In this document: one piece after another, positions 26,301 to 35,163 of the stretch
Position numbering within the stretch: the stretch's first letter is position 1
Layout of the letters: every line of letters starts with the position of its first letter
Notes under the pieces: model-generated
Database searches by the model: none
The model's input: the letters and a program-made list of their open reading frames with translations, nothing else
Told to the model about the DNA's origin: nothing
Source of the DNA: an uncultured Prevotellaceae bacterium
GTDB taxonomy: Bacteria; Bacteroidota; Bacteroidia; Bacteroidales; Muribaculaceae
Length of the DNA stretch: 43,040 nt
Direction of reading: 5' to 3'
Assembly (NCBI GenBank): GCA_946186575.1
Contig: CAMHNO010000020.1
Location: 1 to 43,040, forward strand
Position numbers and translations under genes: made by a program

Positions 26301-27291
26301 GGGTCTTAACGGCAGCACCAGTGATGTCGGCCTCGTTGCCTGCGGCAAGGAGGATAACAGCGCCATATTGCTCAGCCACCTCAGTATATGCGCGGCAAAT
26401 GCTGCTCAAACCATCGTGAGGGCCGGTGTCGCTACCCAAGCTGATGCTGATAACGCAAGGCTTACCCAGCACGTTCTTGGCATAGTTTGCAATATACTTA
26501 GCCGAGCTCACGATAGCTGTCTCGGTGAGCGAGGCACCGCAACCGGCCAGCACGAGGTCGGCCTCTGGAGCCATACCGGCATAGTTGCCCACTTGCGAAC
26601 CAGCTGCGCAGCCAGTGGTGTGAGTGCCGTGGCTCTCGCTTGAGTCGTCGCAGGTGAGGTTAGAAATCTGCGTAGCAGTGGTGTACTGGTAGCCCATGAG
26701 CTGCACGCCATCGACTGTGGCACGGGTGCCACCGTTGGCGCTGCTTGCGTTAGGCATGTACACGGCCTTCACGCGGCTGGTGCCGTCGGCCTTGAGGAAA
26801 GCGCGGTGGTTGAACTGGATACCATCGTCGATGATACCAAGCACAACGCCCTGGCCAGTGAAGCCCTGTGGCAGGCCATAGTTGGTGCCATCCCATGCTT
26901 TGTCGGCATTGACGATGCCTTTAGCTACATCAGTGTGATGACGGGCGTTGCGGGCAATGCCCACTTGCTTCACGCCCTTGAGGCGAGCAACGGCCTCAAG
27001 TTTGGTAATGGGTACACTGGCAGTCACAAAATCGCTGAACTTGCCTGTAACTTTCACTCCCATCGACTCGAGCTCTGAGATAGTAGCTCCTTCGAGTGAG
27101 ATGAAGCACTCAATGTACTCCACTCCATTCAATGTCTTGGGAGAGGCAAGAATTGACTTGCCATTAGGTGCCTGTGCAACTGCGTTGGCGCGCTGCTGCA
27201 AAAACACGCGAGTTGGCGCACTAAGCTTGTCGCCAGCTATCATAGTGACAGCTAAGCCCAGCGCCAAAAAGAATAGGAAAAACCTTTTCAT
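23383..27291 (-). CDS. Secreted S8 subtilisin-like serine peptidase with C-terminal dockerin
   Basis: A 1302-aa secreted protease. After the signal peptide (1-20), a propeptide-like segment (about 22-118; SLEGATISELESMGVKVTG) precedes the subtilase domain (about 125-615). The triad is Asp155 (LGIIDDGI), His221 (SHGTHTTG) and Ser541 (GTSMATPVAAG), with Asn319 (AAGNE) as the oxyanion residue. About 220 residues separate Asn319 and Ser541, much more than in subtilisin, so a beta-rich insert (about 335-470) is present. Two Ig-like repeats follow (about 620-815). Next come the DPYL...EIGFKTP module (about 820-1005), an Fn3/jelly-roll region, a second Fn3-like piece and the dockerin (1244-1302; ends VYTILLTQSKK). 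It is a relative of the S8 gene at 27586, but only this one carries the DPYL module. Confidence 0.93.
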   Translation of the reverse strand: MKRFFLFFLALGLAVTMIAGDKLSAPTRVFLQQRANAVAQAPNGKSILASPKTLNGVEYIECFISLEGATISELESMGVKVTGKFSDFVTASVPITKLEAVARLKGVKQVGIARNARHHTDVAKGIVNADKAWDGTNYGLPQGFTGQGVVLGIIDDGIQFNHRAFLKADGTSRVKAVYMPNASSANGGTRATVDGVQLMGYQYTTATQISNLTCDDSSESHGTHTTGCAAGSQVGNYAGMAPEADLVLAGCGASLTETAIVSSAKYIANYAKNVLGKPCVISISLGSDTGPHDGLSSICRAYTEVAEQYGAVILLAAGNEADITGAAVKTLASDNDCMAVINNVSGGWWGSATGACDIWNSTADELQVKVIVNSSESGWMTSGSFNGVTVQGGVDAANNRYNLYIESSASQAKYIIKGKGGNTIHVFTDCYYSTLATSGSVSGYTLTPGTYENSMCDDMTSPKVIAVGAQASRSNDGYGQGDVAYFSSYGTDCAGVNQPFVTAPGHYVISSINGYDSYQSSTWSTTFNGQTYKWGEMSGTSMATPVAAGVVVLYLQADPSLDVDRVKEIIAETATQYPAGSTSPVKARGHGIINALAGIEYILQHQGPTIVAKPSEINFEGYQGETYTQTLTVKGYNLTQPITIAKSGDAAYTVSPTTISAEDAYNGVEVTVTYAPTTAGESQATLTLTSEGAEAATVALSGVAQPRVPTIVTDPQTLNFNAKLNTPMTKTVKVNGLFLTGDITVTLADENNVFTVSPTTINKDNTGIDTPVEVNVTFNSAQEGTFNGSLTLTSAGAETKTVQLSAKASDKGTAADPYLDIAKYESIDEAGAAVSGMSTIYKYTEVEGEDCAWLTVSNYGALRADATQNWFSIGGNEKTGSESWSATDVFQGSASYFTGTAYYTDWNEDYQTFFVTNCSQVKQFAENRSNTTYPLIMRIYECTVNADGSITAGSTAVQTKQNTTTTKEVLASDELDPEKVYKITIYNDYSKLYEIGFKTPISGVEAPVATSATQVGPTFFTANWNACEGATSYTLRITPKNYDLMTETFAKFTKAGAQDLGSQLDNYMDNAGWTGSKLYEAVAGIRLGTGSALGTLTSPELNLTTGKVTVQFKAKTFNNDTNCNLKVSCGDNSETVAVASNTEELFTVVLDCNAEAGQKIQFETTANSKRVIITSLHIIDGDRANALRSIDPDGVTITGITTNSYKVTGLDPATTYYYDVKAVYGTKESKWSNVILVTTTTGLAGDVDGDGEVTSADVTALYNFLLMSDDSAIVNGDQDGDGEITAGDVTVVYTILLTQSKK

Positions 27292-27405
27292 AGATAAATG
27301 AATTAAAATGTTAGATTTGATGGAATGATTTGATATTTAGTTGTAAAATAGATGTTTGTGTAATAGTTGAATGCAAATCAACGTATAAATATTAATTCAC
27401 AGCCC

Positions 27406-27437
27406 CAAAATTATAGAAAAATTTTCATATTTACAAA
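27406..27437 (-). promoter_or_regulatory. Promoter of the S8 peptidase gene at 27291
   Basis: A -7 TAATTTTG (27406-27413) and a full-match -33 TTTG (27434-27437) have a 20-nt spacer on the - strand. Confidence 0.7.
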
Positions 27438-27518
27438 TTTTTTATCATTATACTTATCAAAAACAGTGGTATAAATGGCAAACAATGTCTATTAGCACAA
27501 TGTTCAGGGTTTTGACGC

Positions 27519-27560
27519 AAAAAAAACGACCAAGCCGTCAATGCTATGACGACTTGGTCG
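27519..27560 (-). terminator. Terminator of the S8 peptidase gene at 27586
   Basis: On the - strand, a 14-bp stem (CGACCAAGTCGTCA arm, one G-U pair) and a 6-nt loop are followed by eight T, 26 nt after the stop codon. Confidence 0.9.
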
Positions 27561-27585
27561 ATAGAAGTGATATGCAGTGGTTGCC

Positions 27586-30500
27586 TTAGTTCTTGCTTTG
27601 AGTGAGAAGAACCGTGTAAACCAAGGTCACGTCGGTTGAGGTGATATTGCCGTCGCCGTCTTGGTCGCCATTGACGATTGCGCTCATGTCGCCAGCGAGC
27701 AAGAAGTTGTAAAGGGCGGTGACGTCGGCACTGGTCACGAAACCGTCGCCGTTAACATCGCCTTGCAAAGCAGTGCCTTCGGCAAGGGTGGTCACATCAA
27801 TCATGTTTGACCAGTTGCTCTGTTGGGTGTCATAGAGTGCCATCACGTCGTAGGTGTAGGCGGTGGATGGGGTCAAACCATTGACAACCTTTTGGGTGGT
27901 GTTGATGCCCTCGATGATAATGGGCTCGCCACTTGAGCTGGTGTCGGTAAGGTCCACGTCGTAGATTTCTACGCTGGTGATAACCACGCGTTTCTTCTTG
28001 ACGGTGGTAGCAAAGCGAATCTTCTGTCCTGCCTCTTGTGTGCAGTCGAGAGCCACAATGTAGCTGCCCTCGTTGCTCGATGGCACAGTGATGGTCTCGC
28101 TGCTCTCGCCACAGCTCACCTGCAATGGGCAATCGACGTCGGTGTCGTAGGCACGAGCCGTGAACTTCACGCTCACCTTGCCATTGCTTCCGCTCAGGTC
28201 GATGGCTGGCGACTGAAGCAAGCCATTGTAGCTTGTAGAGCCCAGGCGGATGCCACCCACAGCTTGGTAGATGTAGCTGCCTGCCCAGCCAGCGTTGTCG
28301 GTGAAATTGTTAACGCTATTGGCAATATTGGTAGTGCTTTCCTTAGTGCACTTGGCAAAGGTCTCGGTCATGAGGGATGTTGCTTCGATTGCTTTCTGTA
28401 TGCGCAAGGTGTAGCTGGTAGCAAAGAGGCAGGGTTCCCAGTTGGCTGTGAACGAGGTGTTAGTGATGCCTGTGGCGTCGGTCGCATGAGGAGCAACAAT
28501 GTTGATGCTTGCAGTGCCAGTCGCTGTAAGGGTCTGGCTCTGGGCTCCTGTGCTTGAAACGGTGATGTTGCCAGTGTGGGTGCCTGCTGCAGTGGGAGCA
28601 TAGGTTGCTGTAACAATCACATAGCTGTTTTCGTCGAACTCTGAAGCGGCAATGGTGCTTGGTGTCACTGTGAACATCTCGTTGTCGCTGGTGATGTTGA
28701 CATCGCCATCAAGGAACATGCCGTAGACACGGAAAGTCTTAGTCGTCTCGCTGCCTGCCCAAGTGCTCATCTCGAGCGAGGTGGGGTTCAACGTCAGAGT
28801 TGGAGTCTTGGGCTCAGCAACACCTGCAACGCTGATCGACACTGTTTGAGCGCCAGCACTGGCAATGTTGATAGTGGCCTGAGTGCTGCCTGCAGCAGTG
28901 GGGATGAATTTGATGGTAAGGGTGGTTCCGGCAAGCAGGTTGGCATTGCTGATGCTTGTGGGTTCTACCTTGTAGATACTTGGGCCCACCACGCTCACGG
29001 TAGCACCCTGAGTGAGGTTGTAGCCTTTGAGGTCGACAGTGGTGGTGATGGTGTCGCCCACATATCCGCTCATGCTCAACTCGGTATTGCTGACCTCGAT
29101 GCGCGGAGCGCTGCTTTGCTGCAGGATGTACTGGATGCCTGCAAGGGCATTGATGATGCCATGACCACGCTGCTTGTCAGGGCTTTGAGGATTGGCATAG
29201 GCAGTGGCCGAATGGGCAATCACGTCCTTGATGCCATCGACGTTAAGTGTGGGGTCGGCTTGCAAGTACAGTGCCACCACGCCAGCAGCGATGGGAGTGG
29301 CCATTGAGGTGCCGCTATAGGCATCCCAATAGTCTTTCTGGCCAAAAAGGGTGGTGTTATATTCACAATAGTTCAGATAGGCGCTGCTGTAGTTTCCGGT
29401 GTCATACTTGTTGATAGGAGCTATCACAGCATGTCCAGGAGCGGTGATGTAGGGATGGTTGTTGCCGCTGAAGTCGGTGCCGAAACTCGAGAAGTAGGCC
29501 ACGTCGTTGAGGCTATAGGGGCTATTAGAGAACGAGTTCTTAGGTGTGCTCAGGCGCGAGCACATGGCACCCACGCTGATGGTTCTTGCGCCGCAAATGT
29601 CGTCGGTCATGGTGCCATCGGCAGTGCCTCGGGTCACGGTGTAGCCACTGACGGTGCCGGTCGAAGCGATAGTCGAGTAGTAGCCGCCGTCGGTCCATGC
29701 TTCAATCTTATTCCCGCTCTTGCCGCTGATGGCATAGACGATGCGGTAAGCACTGTTCTTAACTCCGCTCACTGTGGGGTTGATGTAGAGCTCGCGGCGT
29801 CCAAATGAAGTGCTGTTGTAAATCTGAATGTTCACGTTAGAGAAATAGGTGGTGCCCATTTGCGAGGTGGTGATGGTGCCGCTGCTAATGGGGTCGCTGG
29901 TGTAGAGCACAGCGCCGGTGGTCTTGTTCACAACCATTATCTTGACGGTCATGGCATCGGTGGTGCTGTTCCAGATGTCGATGGCGGCATTGCTTCCCAA
30001 GTTGCCCGAGATAGAGCCGTAGGCAGTCTTGCCCTCGTGGATGATGGTCATGGCGTCGGTGTCGCTGCTCAGGGTCTTGGTGGCATAGCCAGTGGCGTCG
30101 GCCTCATTGCCGCTGGCAAGCAGAATCACTGCGCCAAACTGGTTGGCAACTTGGTCGAGCACTCGGCAAATGGAGCTCTTGCCGTCGTGAGGTCCCATGT
30201 TGGAGCCCAAACTGATGCTGATGACGCAGGGCTTGCCCACGCTCTTGGCATAGTTGGCAATGTATTTTGCTGAGTTGGTGATAGAGGTCTCACTCATGTA
30301 GGCACCCAAGCCGCAAAGCACAAGGTCGGCATCAGGTGCCATGCCCGAGTAGCCACCAATAGTCGATGCACCGGCACAGCCGCTGGTGTGTGTGCCGTGG
30401 CTCTCGCTGGTGTCGTCGGTAGTGATTGATGAGAGCTGGCTACCAGTGTATTGGCGGCCACTGAATGAAATGCCGTTGACCGATGCTGCCGAGCCACCGC

Positions 30501-31050
30501 TGGTGGCGTTGGGCAGGTAGGCCACTTTCACGCGCGAGTTGCCATTAGCGTCCTTAAAGGCGATGTGGTTAAACTCGATGCCGCCGTCAATTACGCCCAA
30601 CACCACGTTTTGGCCGGTAAAGGCTTGTGTCAGGCCGTTGTTAAGGCCATTCCATGCGTTCTCGGCCTTGGTGATGGTCTTGGCCTTGTCGCTAAGGTGA
30701 TGCACCTGGCGTGCAATGGCAATTTGATTCACACACTTTAAGTTGGCCACCTCTTCTATAATGTTAATAGGTATCATTGCGCTCACAATACCGTCGTACT
30801 CGCCAGTGACAATCACACCAGCCGACTCAAGTTCGGCTATCTGCATGCTGTTGAGCGTGATGAAGCAATCGATGGTCTCAACCCCATTCACAGCTTTGCT
30901 CTTGACAAATGGGTGATGAGGATCGTGGTTTTGAGCAGTTCCGCTTGCAAGCTGGTGCAAGAAGGATAGGGTGGGAGCACTTAGCTTGTCGTTGGCGCTC
31001 ATTGTCAACGACATAGCAGCCACCACTATCAGTAGAAAGAATTTTCTCAT
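27586..31050 (-). CDS. Secreted S8 subtilisin-like serine peptidase with C-terminal dockerin (second copy)
   Basis: An 1154-aa secreted protease with a signal peptide (1-19) and a propeptide-like segment (about 21-118; TLNSMQIAELESAGVIVTGEY). The S8 domain (about 125-655) has Asp155 (LGVIDGGI), His218 (SHGTHTSG), Asn315 (ASGNE) and Ser582 (GTSMATPIAAG). The large insert between Asn and Ser (about 330-480) is longer than in the neighbouring S8 protein. Two Ig-like repeats (about 660-850), an Fn3-like unit (about 860-900), a jelly-roll-like segment (about 905-1040), another Fn3-like piece and the dockerin (1096-1154; ends VYTVLLTQSKN) follow. It lacks the DPYL...EIGF module found in its neighbour, so that module was gained or lost separately from the catalytic half. 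The protease probably cleaves outside the cell; its substrate is unknown. Confidence 0.93.
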   Translation of the reverse strand: MRKFFLLIVVAAMSLTMSANDKLSAPTLSFLHQLASGTAQNHDPHHPFVKSKAVNGVETIDCFITLNSMQIAELESAGVIVTGEYDGIVSAMIPINIIEEVANLKCVNQIAIARQVHHLSDKAKTITKAENAWNGLNNGLTQAFTGQNVVLGVIDGGIEFNHIAFKDANGNSRVKVAYLPNATSGGSAASVNGISFSGRQYTGSQLSSITTDDTSESHGTHTSGCAGASTIGGYSGMAPDADLVLCGLGAYMSETSITNSAKYIANYAKSVGKPCVISISLGSNMGPHDGKSSICRVLDQVANQFGAVILLASGNEADATGYATKTLSSDTDAMTIIHEGKTAYGSISGNLGSNAAIDIWNSTTDAMTVKIMVVNKTTGAVLYTSDPISSGTITTSQMGTTYFSNVNIQIYNSTSFGRRELYINPTVSGVKNSAYRIVYAISGKSGNKIEAWTDGGYYSTIASTGTVSGYTVTRGTADGTMTDDICGARTISVGAMCSRLSTPKNSFSNSPYSLNDVAYFSSFGTDFSGNNHPYITAPGHAVIAPINKYDTGNYSSAYLNYCEYNTTLFGQKDYWDAYSGTSMATPIAAGVVALYLQADPTLNVDGIKDVIAHSATAYANPQSPDKQRGHGIINALAGIQYILQQSSAPRIEVSNTELSMSGYVGDTITTTVDLKGYNLTQGATVSVVGPSIYKVEPTSISNANLLAGTTLTIKFIPTAAGSTQATINIASAGAQTVSISVAGVAEPKTPTLTLNPTSLEMSTWAGSETTKTFRVYGMFLDGDVNITSDNEMFTVTPSTIAASEFDENSYVIVTATYAPTAAGTHTGNITVSSTGAQSQTLTATGTASINIVAPHATDATGITNTSFTANWEPCLFATSYTLRIQKAIEATSLMTETFAKCTKESTTNIANSVNNFTDNAGWAGSYIYQAVGGIRLGSTSYNGLLQSPAIDLSGSNGKVSVKFTARAYDTDVDCPLQVSCGESSETITVPSSNEGSYIVALDCTQEAGQKIRFATTVKKKRVVITSVEIYDVDLTDTSSSGEPIIIEGINTTQKVVNGLTPSTAYTYDVMALYDTQQSNWSNMIDVTTLAEGTALQGDVNGDGFVTSADVTALYNFLLAGDMSAIVNGDQDGDGNITSTDVTLVYTVLLTQSKN

Positions 31051-31111
31051 AAAATAGTCTTGGTAATAGTTATTATTAATTTAGTATTAAAATATCGATA
31101 TTAAAAGCTCG

Positions 31112-31143
31112 CAAATTTAGCACAAATCAGGCAATTACGCAAT
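31112..31143 (-). promoter_or_regulatory. Promoter of the S8 peptidase gene at 31050
   Basis: A -7 TAAATTTG (31112-31119) and a -33 ATTG (31140-31143) have a 20-nt spacer on the - strand. The box partly abuts the terminator of the gene upstream. Confidence 0.6.
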
Positions 31144-31144
31144 T

Positions 31145-31178
31145 AAATCCCCCACAACATTGCTGCTGTGAGGGATTT
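31145..31178 (-). terminator. Terminator of the phosphodiester glycosidase operon
   Basis: On the - strand, a 14-bp stem (AAATCCCTCACAGC arm) containing two G-U pairs and a 6-nt loop is followed by an A/T-rich tract. The G-U pairs would be A-C mismatches in + strand RNA, so it acts for the gene ending at 31259. Confidence 0.75.
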
Positions 31179-31258
31179 TTAACTATTTCGGTAAAAAAAG
31201 AGGAAGGAGAAAATTGCATTCCTCATTATTGCATAACATCTATTTATATTAAATAGTG

Positions 31259-33670
31259 TTATGTGCCCATCAGGATGTTGTAGACCACAGTGACGTCGGC
31301 CGATGTGATGGTGTTGTCGCCATTCTGGTCGCCGCTGGCAATTGCGCTGTCATCGGTATTAAGCAGCCAGTTGTAAAGCGCAGTGATGTCGACCGCTGTT
31401 ACCTTGCCATCGCCGTTCACGTCGCCTGGCACAACTTCGCTCACGGGCGCGTTCTTGTAAATCACTTCAAGACCAGGAATCAGCATGGTGTATTGCTGAT
31501 CCTTGGTCGACTTGCCCATTGTTACTTGCACATAGGATAGCTTAATGGGATAGTTGCTCACATCGTTGGCATCAATCCACTGGCCGATGGGCAGGTCGAG
31601 GGTCGACTCCACATTGGTGGGAACCGAATCGGGGGAGACAGCCTGATAGCTGATGTTGCCACCGCAGGGTCGCAGGGCAAATTTCACACCAGTGACAGGT
31701 GCCATGCCAGGATTGATGCGCACTCGCAACGTGTCGGGCAAGCTCCACAGTATTATGTCCTTGCTCATCCTGAAGTAATTGGTGCGGCCGCTGTTGCCAG
31801 TGTAATCAACCTTTACACCATTGTCGAGGGGTTCAATAGTATAGTTCTTGCCACCGCTCATGGCAAAACTCCATGTGGCAAGGTCCATGTCGGGGTCAAG
31901 AGGATAGACGCGCTTAACAGGCTTCTCGACGATAACCTTCATTGTCACGTTCTTGTCCTCGATAGTGCCTGTGACCCAAGCCACACCATTCTTAACGCCC
32001 TGCAGCACTCCCGTGGCTGGATTGATGGTGACGATGCTCTCGTCGCTGCTGCTCCAGGTGAGTGCTGCTGGGTCGAGTGGCATCGATGCCTCGCCCATCA
32101 TGCTCACCAGCTCCACGGCATGAGTGCGATAAGTGTCGGTGAGTATTGAGTCGTTCTTGAGTGTCACCGCTTCGGCAGTGCCCACAATGGTGAGAGGCGC
32201 ACTCACTGTGATGTTGCCCAGTGTGGCAGTGAGCATCGCTGAGCCACTGCCGTTGCCAAAGAATGTGCTACCACCATCGCGTATCTCGCCCAGCGATTCA
32301 GGGCAAGAGAGTTGCACGCCTTGCACATCGGTGTCGACGAGCATGCCATACTGGTTGTAACCATAAAAATGAGGTGTGTAGATGCCAAACTTGGGCACCG
32401 TGAGGCTGAAGTCGACAAATCGCAGCGAGGCAATCTCGTTGTCGTCGGGTGCATTGCTCACGACAAAAAAAGCGTTGCCATCCTTGCGCTCAGTGCCGTC
32501 GCTGGGATTGTTGCGAGTTCCCAGGGCACTGGTGTAGAGAGCCGCCGAGCCGCCACCATCCACATTCATGGCATGAGTGCAGCCAGCGTAACGCATGATG
32601 TCGGCAAGCACTGTGGTGCGCACGCCGTCGCTAATGAGCGATCGCCCATCCACGACAAGGAAATACACCTTGCTGCCCCCATCGCTGTAGCCCACTGCCG
32701 AGCGTGGATGAAGCTGGCTGGCATCGCCACGCTCGCTTTCAGTGTCGAGCACTACGCCGTCTTCAAGAATCTTTGGATTGCCCGAGATTACCTGCTGCGG
32801 GTCGACACTCAAGTCGCCAAACTTCCATGTTGGGGCGATAGTGATGGTGTCGCCATCTTGCAAAGCGTTGACCACGGTGGCAGCAGTGCCGCGACCGCGA
32901 ATCACATATTTTCCCGAAGGGATTGTCATGTCGCCTTGAGTGCTGGGAGCGCCTTCAATCACCATCTTGTAGGGTTGTGCGCTCTCAAAGGTGAAGCCTT
33001 GCGCCAGTCGTGCAAGCACCTCGGTGCCATCGTTGGTCTCGTCGGTGCTGCCGTAGTAGCGGTCGGTGTAGATGACAATCTTGTTGTTGCATTCGCTCGA
33101 ATAAGTGTTCACGCCGCCCAGTGTGGCCGTTGCGCCCGTGGGTGATGTTAAAGTGCCAGCGAAGACGAATGGGTTGACATACACACCACCTTGCTTGTCA
33201 ACAACAAAGTTCTTGTAGAGCGCGGCATTGTTGCGTGCTCGATAAATTTCGCCATCGACCACTGTGGCACCCACAGGAGTGCCCACAACCGACACTCCCC
33301 GCCCAGTGGTGCCGCTGGTGAAGAAAAAGTCGGCATTGATTCCCACAAAGTATCGCTTGCCAGGCTCGCTCTTGCGCTGGGCCATTTCGGAAACACTCTC
33401 GTTACCTGCCACCTTGTCGGTAGCGCACACTCCAGCAAGCGACAGGTAAGGATTGGTCATGTCGATAGTGCAGTAGAACACCCTGAGTTTGCCTGTTTCG
33501 TTGTGAAACCACAGTGAGGTTTGAGTGGTACCAGGTCCCACTTGGTTGTGAAATAGCGTGTCGACCTGGTATTCCACACCGCGCAGAGTCCAAGTGGTTG
33601 TGGCGCTGGCGCTCAATGTCGCCGCTGCCATCAGTGCTATCAATATGAATAAAAGAGTGTTACGTTTCAT
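31259..33670 (-). CDS. Secreted NAGPA-type phosphodiester glycosidase with Big_2-like domain and dockerin
   Basis: An 803-aa secreted protein with a signal peptide (1-23). Residues about 65-410 form a phosphodiester glycosidase (NAGPA / former DUF2233) domain. Visible landmarks are FVGINADFFF (109-118), the GVSVVGTPVGATVVDGEI stretch (125-142), SAVGYSDGGSKVYFLVVDGR (324-343) and the hallmark NVDGGGSAALY (369-379). Relatives cleave GlcNAc-phosphodiester linkages; the bacterial substrate is not established. A Big_2-like Ig domain (about 515-590; LTWSSSDESIVTINPATGVL) and a beta-rich carbohydrate-binding-like segment (about 595-740) lead to the dockerin (748-803; DVNGDGKVTAVD, DQNGDNTITSAD). The start is 19 nt after the stop of the upstream gene and no promoter fits between, so it is the last gene of a three-gene operon. 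Confidence 0.87.
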   Translation of the reverse strand: MKRNTLLFILIALMAAATLSASATTTWTLRGVEYQVDTLFHNQVGPGTTQTSLWFHNETGKLRVFYCTIDMTNPYLSLAGVCATDKVAGNESVSEMAQRKSEPGKRYFVGINADFFFTSGTTGRGVSVVGTPVGATVVDGEIYRARNNAALYKNFVVDKQGGVYVNPFVFAGTLTSPTGATATLGGVNTYSSECNNKIVIYTDRYYGSTDETNDGTEVLARLAQGFTFESAQPYKMVIEGAPSTQGDMTIPSGKYVIRGRGTAATVVNALQDGDTITIAPTWKFGDLSVDPQQVISGNPKILEDGVVLDTESERGDASQLHPRSAVGYSDGGSKVYFLVVDGRSLISDGVRTTVLADIMRYAGCTHAMNVDGGGSAALYTSALGTRNNPSDGTERKDGNAFFVVSNAPDDNEIASLRFVDFSLTVPKFGIYTPHFYGYNQYGMLVDTDVQGVQLSCPESLGEIRDGGSTFFGNGSGSAMLTATLGNITVSAPLTIVGTAEAVTLKNDSILTDTYRTHAVELVSMMGEASMPLDPAALTWSSSDESIVTINPATGVLQGVKNGVAWVTGTIEDKNVTMKVIVEKPVKRVYPLDPDMDLATWSFAMSGGKNYTIEPLDNGVKVDYTGNSGRTNYFRMSKDIILWSLPDTLRVRINPGMAPVTGVKFALRPCGGNISYQAVSPDSVPTNVESTLDLPIGQWIDANDVSNYPIKLSYVQVTMGKSTKDQQYTMLIPGLEVIYKNAPVSEVVPGDVNGDGKVTAVDITALYNWLLNTDDSAIASGDQNGDNTITSADVTVVYNILMGT

Positions 33671-33689
33671 GGCCAGGAGGAATGAATAA

Positions 33690-35111
33690 TTAGTTGCCGA
33701 GCATTATGTTGTAGACCACAGTAATGTCGACGCTCGAGATGTGTCCGTCGCCATCCTGGTCGCCATTGACGAGGTCGGTGTCGTTGCCGTCGAGCAGGTA
33801 GTTGTAGAGGGCAGTGACGTCGACACTGCTCACATGGCCGTCGCCGTTCACGTCGCCAGGAATTGTAGCAGAAGAGTCAGGCTCAACACCTGGCCCAATC
33901 TTATAAACACCCATTCCGTTGAAAGCCTTGAAGGTGAGCAATGTAACTTCCTCGTTGCCTTGTTCGTCGGTGCCCTTTTCTACCGCTATGCAATGCACTC
34001 GCAAGCCCGAGTCGTTAAACTTGCCCACGCTGTCGGCTGGCAACTGCCAGTATTTCTCCATGGTCGCAAGCATGTCGCCCTCGCCCAGCTCGCACACGTT
34101 TATTTGGCACCCGTTGCCATTGCTGTTCATGTCGCCTTTGACGTAGGCAAAGAAGTGGCGGTCGTCGAGTGTGAACTCGTTCATGCCGTTGGCTGCCACA
34201 CCAGTGGGTTGCAGCTCTTGTGGCACGTTTTCGAAGCTGTCGATCAGGGTTCCGTCCACATAGTAGAGCAATGGTGCGCCATCGAAACAGTCGATGTAGA
34301 AATATTCGCCGCTATAGCGTGTCTCGTCGTCGGTGCCCAGAAGCATCTTAATCACTGGGGCGAGGCTGAAGCCCACTTTCTCGGCAGGATAGAACTCGGT
34401 AAACTCCATGTAGGGGTCTCCGCTGAAGCCACCCTCCCAGGTGTCGATGTCGCCACCCTGTTCGTTGTGCCAGCGATAGACGGTGGGGAAGCCTGGGTTG
34501 TTACTGTTGTGACCAATGGTCATGATGTTGCACTCGGCTTGCTCAAGAGTGATGTCGCCCACAAGGTCGAGATAGTCGGTGCGGTGTAGCACCTCGCCCT
34601 TGTCCATGTTGGTCACAAGAGTCATGGCGCCACTCTGCGTGTCGACCATGTAGATGGGTATGGTGGCAGCTGTCTCACCAGTCATTGGAGCCACCCAGAT
34701 GTGTCCAAAGTTGTCGCACCCTATGCTTGTGTTGCCTAAGAACACGCCGTAGGGTTCGCCATTGAGTGTGAGGTCCAGGTCGATGGTTGGTTCTCCAGTG
34801 ATGGCATCGAAACAGTGTATCACACCTTGCATGATGGTGTCGTTTTTTCCAGTGTTTGGGTTTGGGATAATCACTTGCTTCTCCTGGTTGCGCGACACGT
34901 AGACCACTCCGCCAGTCATTGTGGCCGTGCGGGCGTTGGTGTGAGCAATGGGCGAGGCAAGGTAGGCCTGGTTGGCATGCACTCGGTCAAGCATCCACAG
35001 GTTCTTTACTCCTATGCCGTTGATTTTTGCATAGGTCTGCCCGTCGGTCGCAGCCCATGCTCCCATGACGGTGATTGCCGCCAATGCTGCTATAAGAAAT
35101 AATTTTTTCAT
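33690..35111 (-). CDS. Secreted propeller-like protein with dockerin
   Basis: A 473-aa secreted protein with a signal peptide (1-20) and no enzyme motif that I recognise. The body (about 25-410) has repeating beta-strand units of a propeller type (TATMTGGVVYVSRNQEKQV, GCDNFGHIWVAPMTG, PIYMVDTQSGAMTLVTNM). The dockerin occupies 418-473 (DVNGDGHVSSVD, DQDGDGHISSVD). It is paralogous to the next gene upstream (35164-36594) through the whole length, sharing for example LVGDITLEQAECN and FSGDPYM.FTEFYP. It is the middle gene of an operon: 52 nt after the upstream paralogue and 19 nt before the phosphodiester glycosidase. Its role may be substrate or surface binding, which is inference. Confidence 0.85.
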   Translation of the reverse strand: MKKLFLIAALAAITVMGAWAATDGQTYAKINGIGVKNLWMLDRVHANQAYLASPIAHTNARTATMTGGVVYVSRNQEKQVIIPNPNTGKNDTIMQGVIHCFDAITGEPTIDLDLTLNGEPYGVFLGNTSIGCDNFGHIWVAPMTGETAATIPIYMVDTQSGAMTLVTNMDKGEVLHRTDYLDLVGDITLEQAECNIMTIGHNSNNPGFPTVYRWHNEQGGDIDTWEGGFSGDPYMEFTEFYPAEKVGFSLAPVIKMLLGTDDETRYSGEYFYIDCFDGAPLLYYVDGTLIDSFENVPQELQPTGVAANGMNEFTLDDRHFFAYVKGDMNSNGNGCQINVCELGEGDMLATMEKYWQLPADSVGKFNDSGLRVHCIAVEKGTDEQGNEEVTLLTFKAFNGMGVYKIGPGVEPDSSATIPGDVNGDGHVSSVDVTALYNYLLDGNDTDLVNGDQDGDGHISSVDITVVYNIMLGN

Positions 35112-35163
35112 GATGTATCGAAACTTTTAGTAATTGTCAGTTCAATGCATTATGAATAAATAA

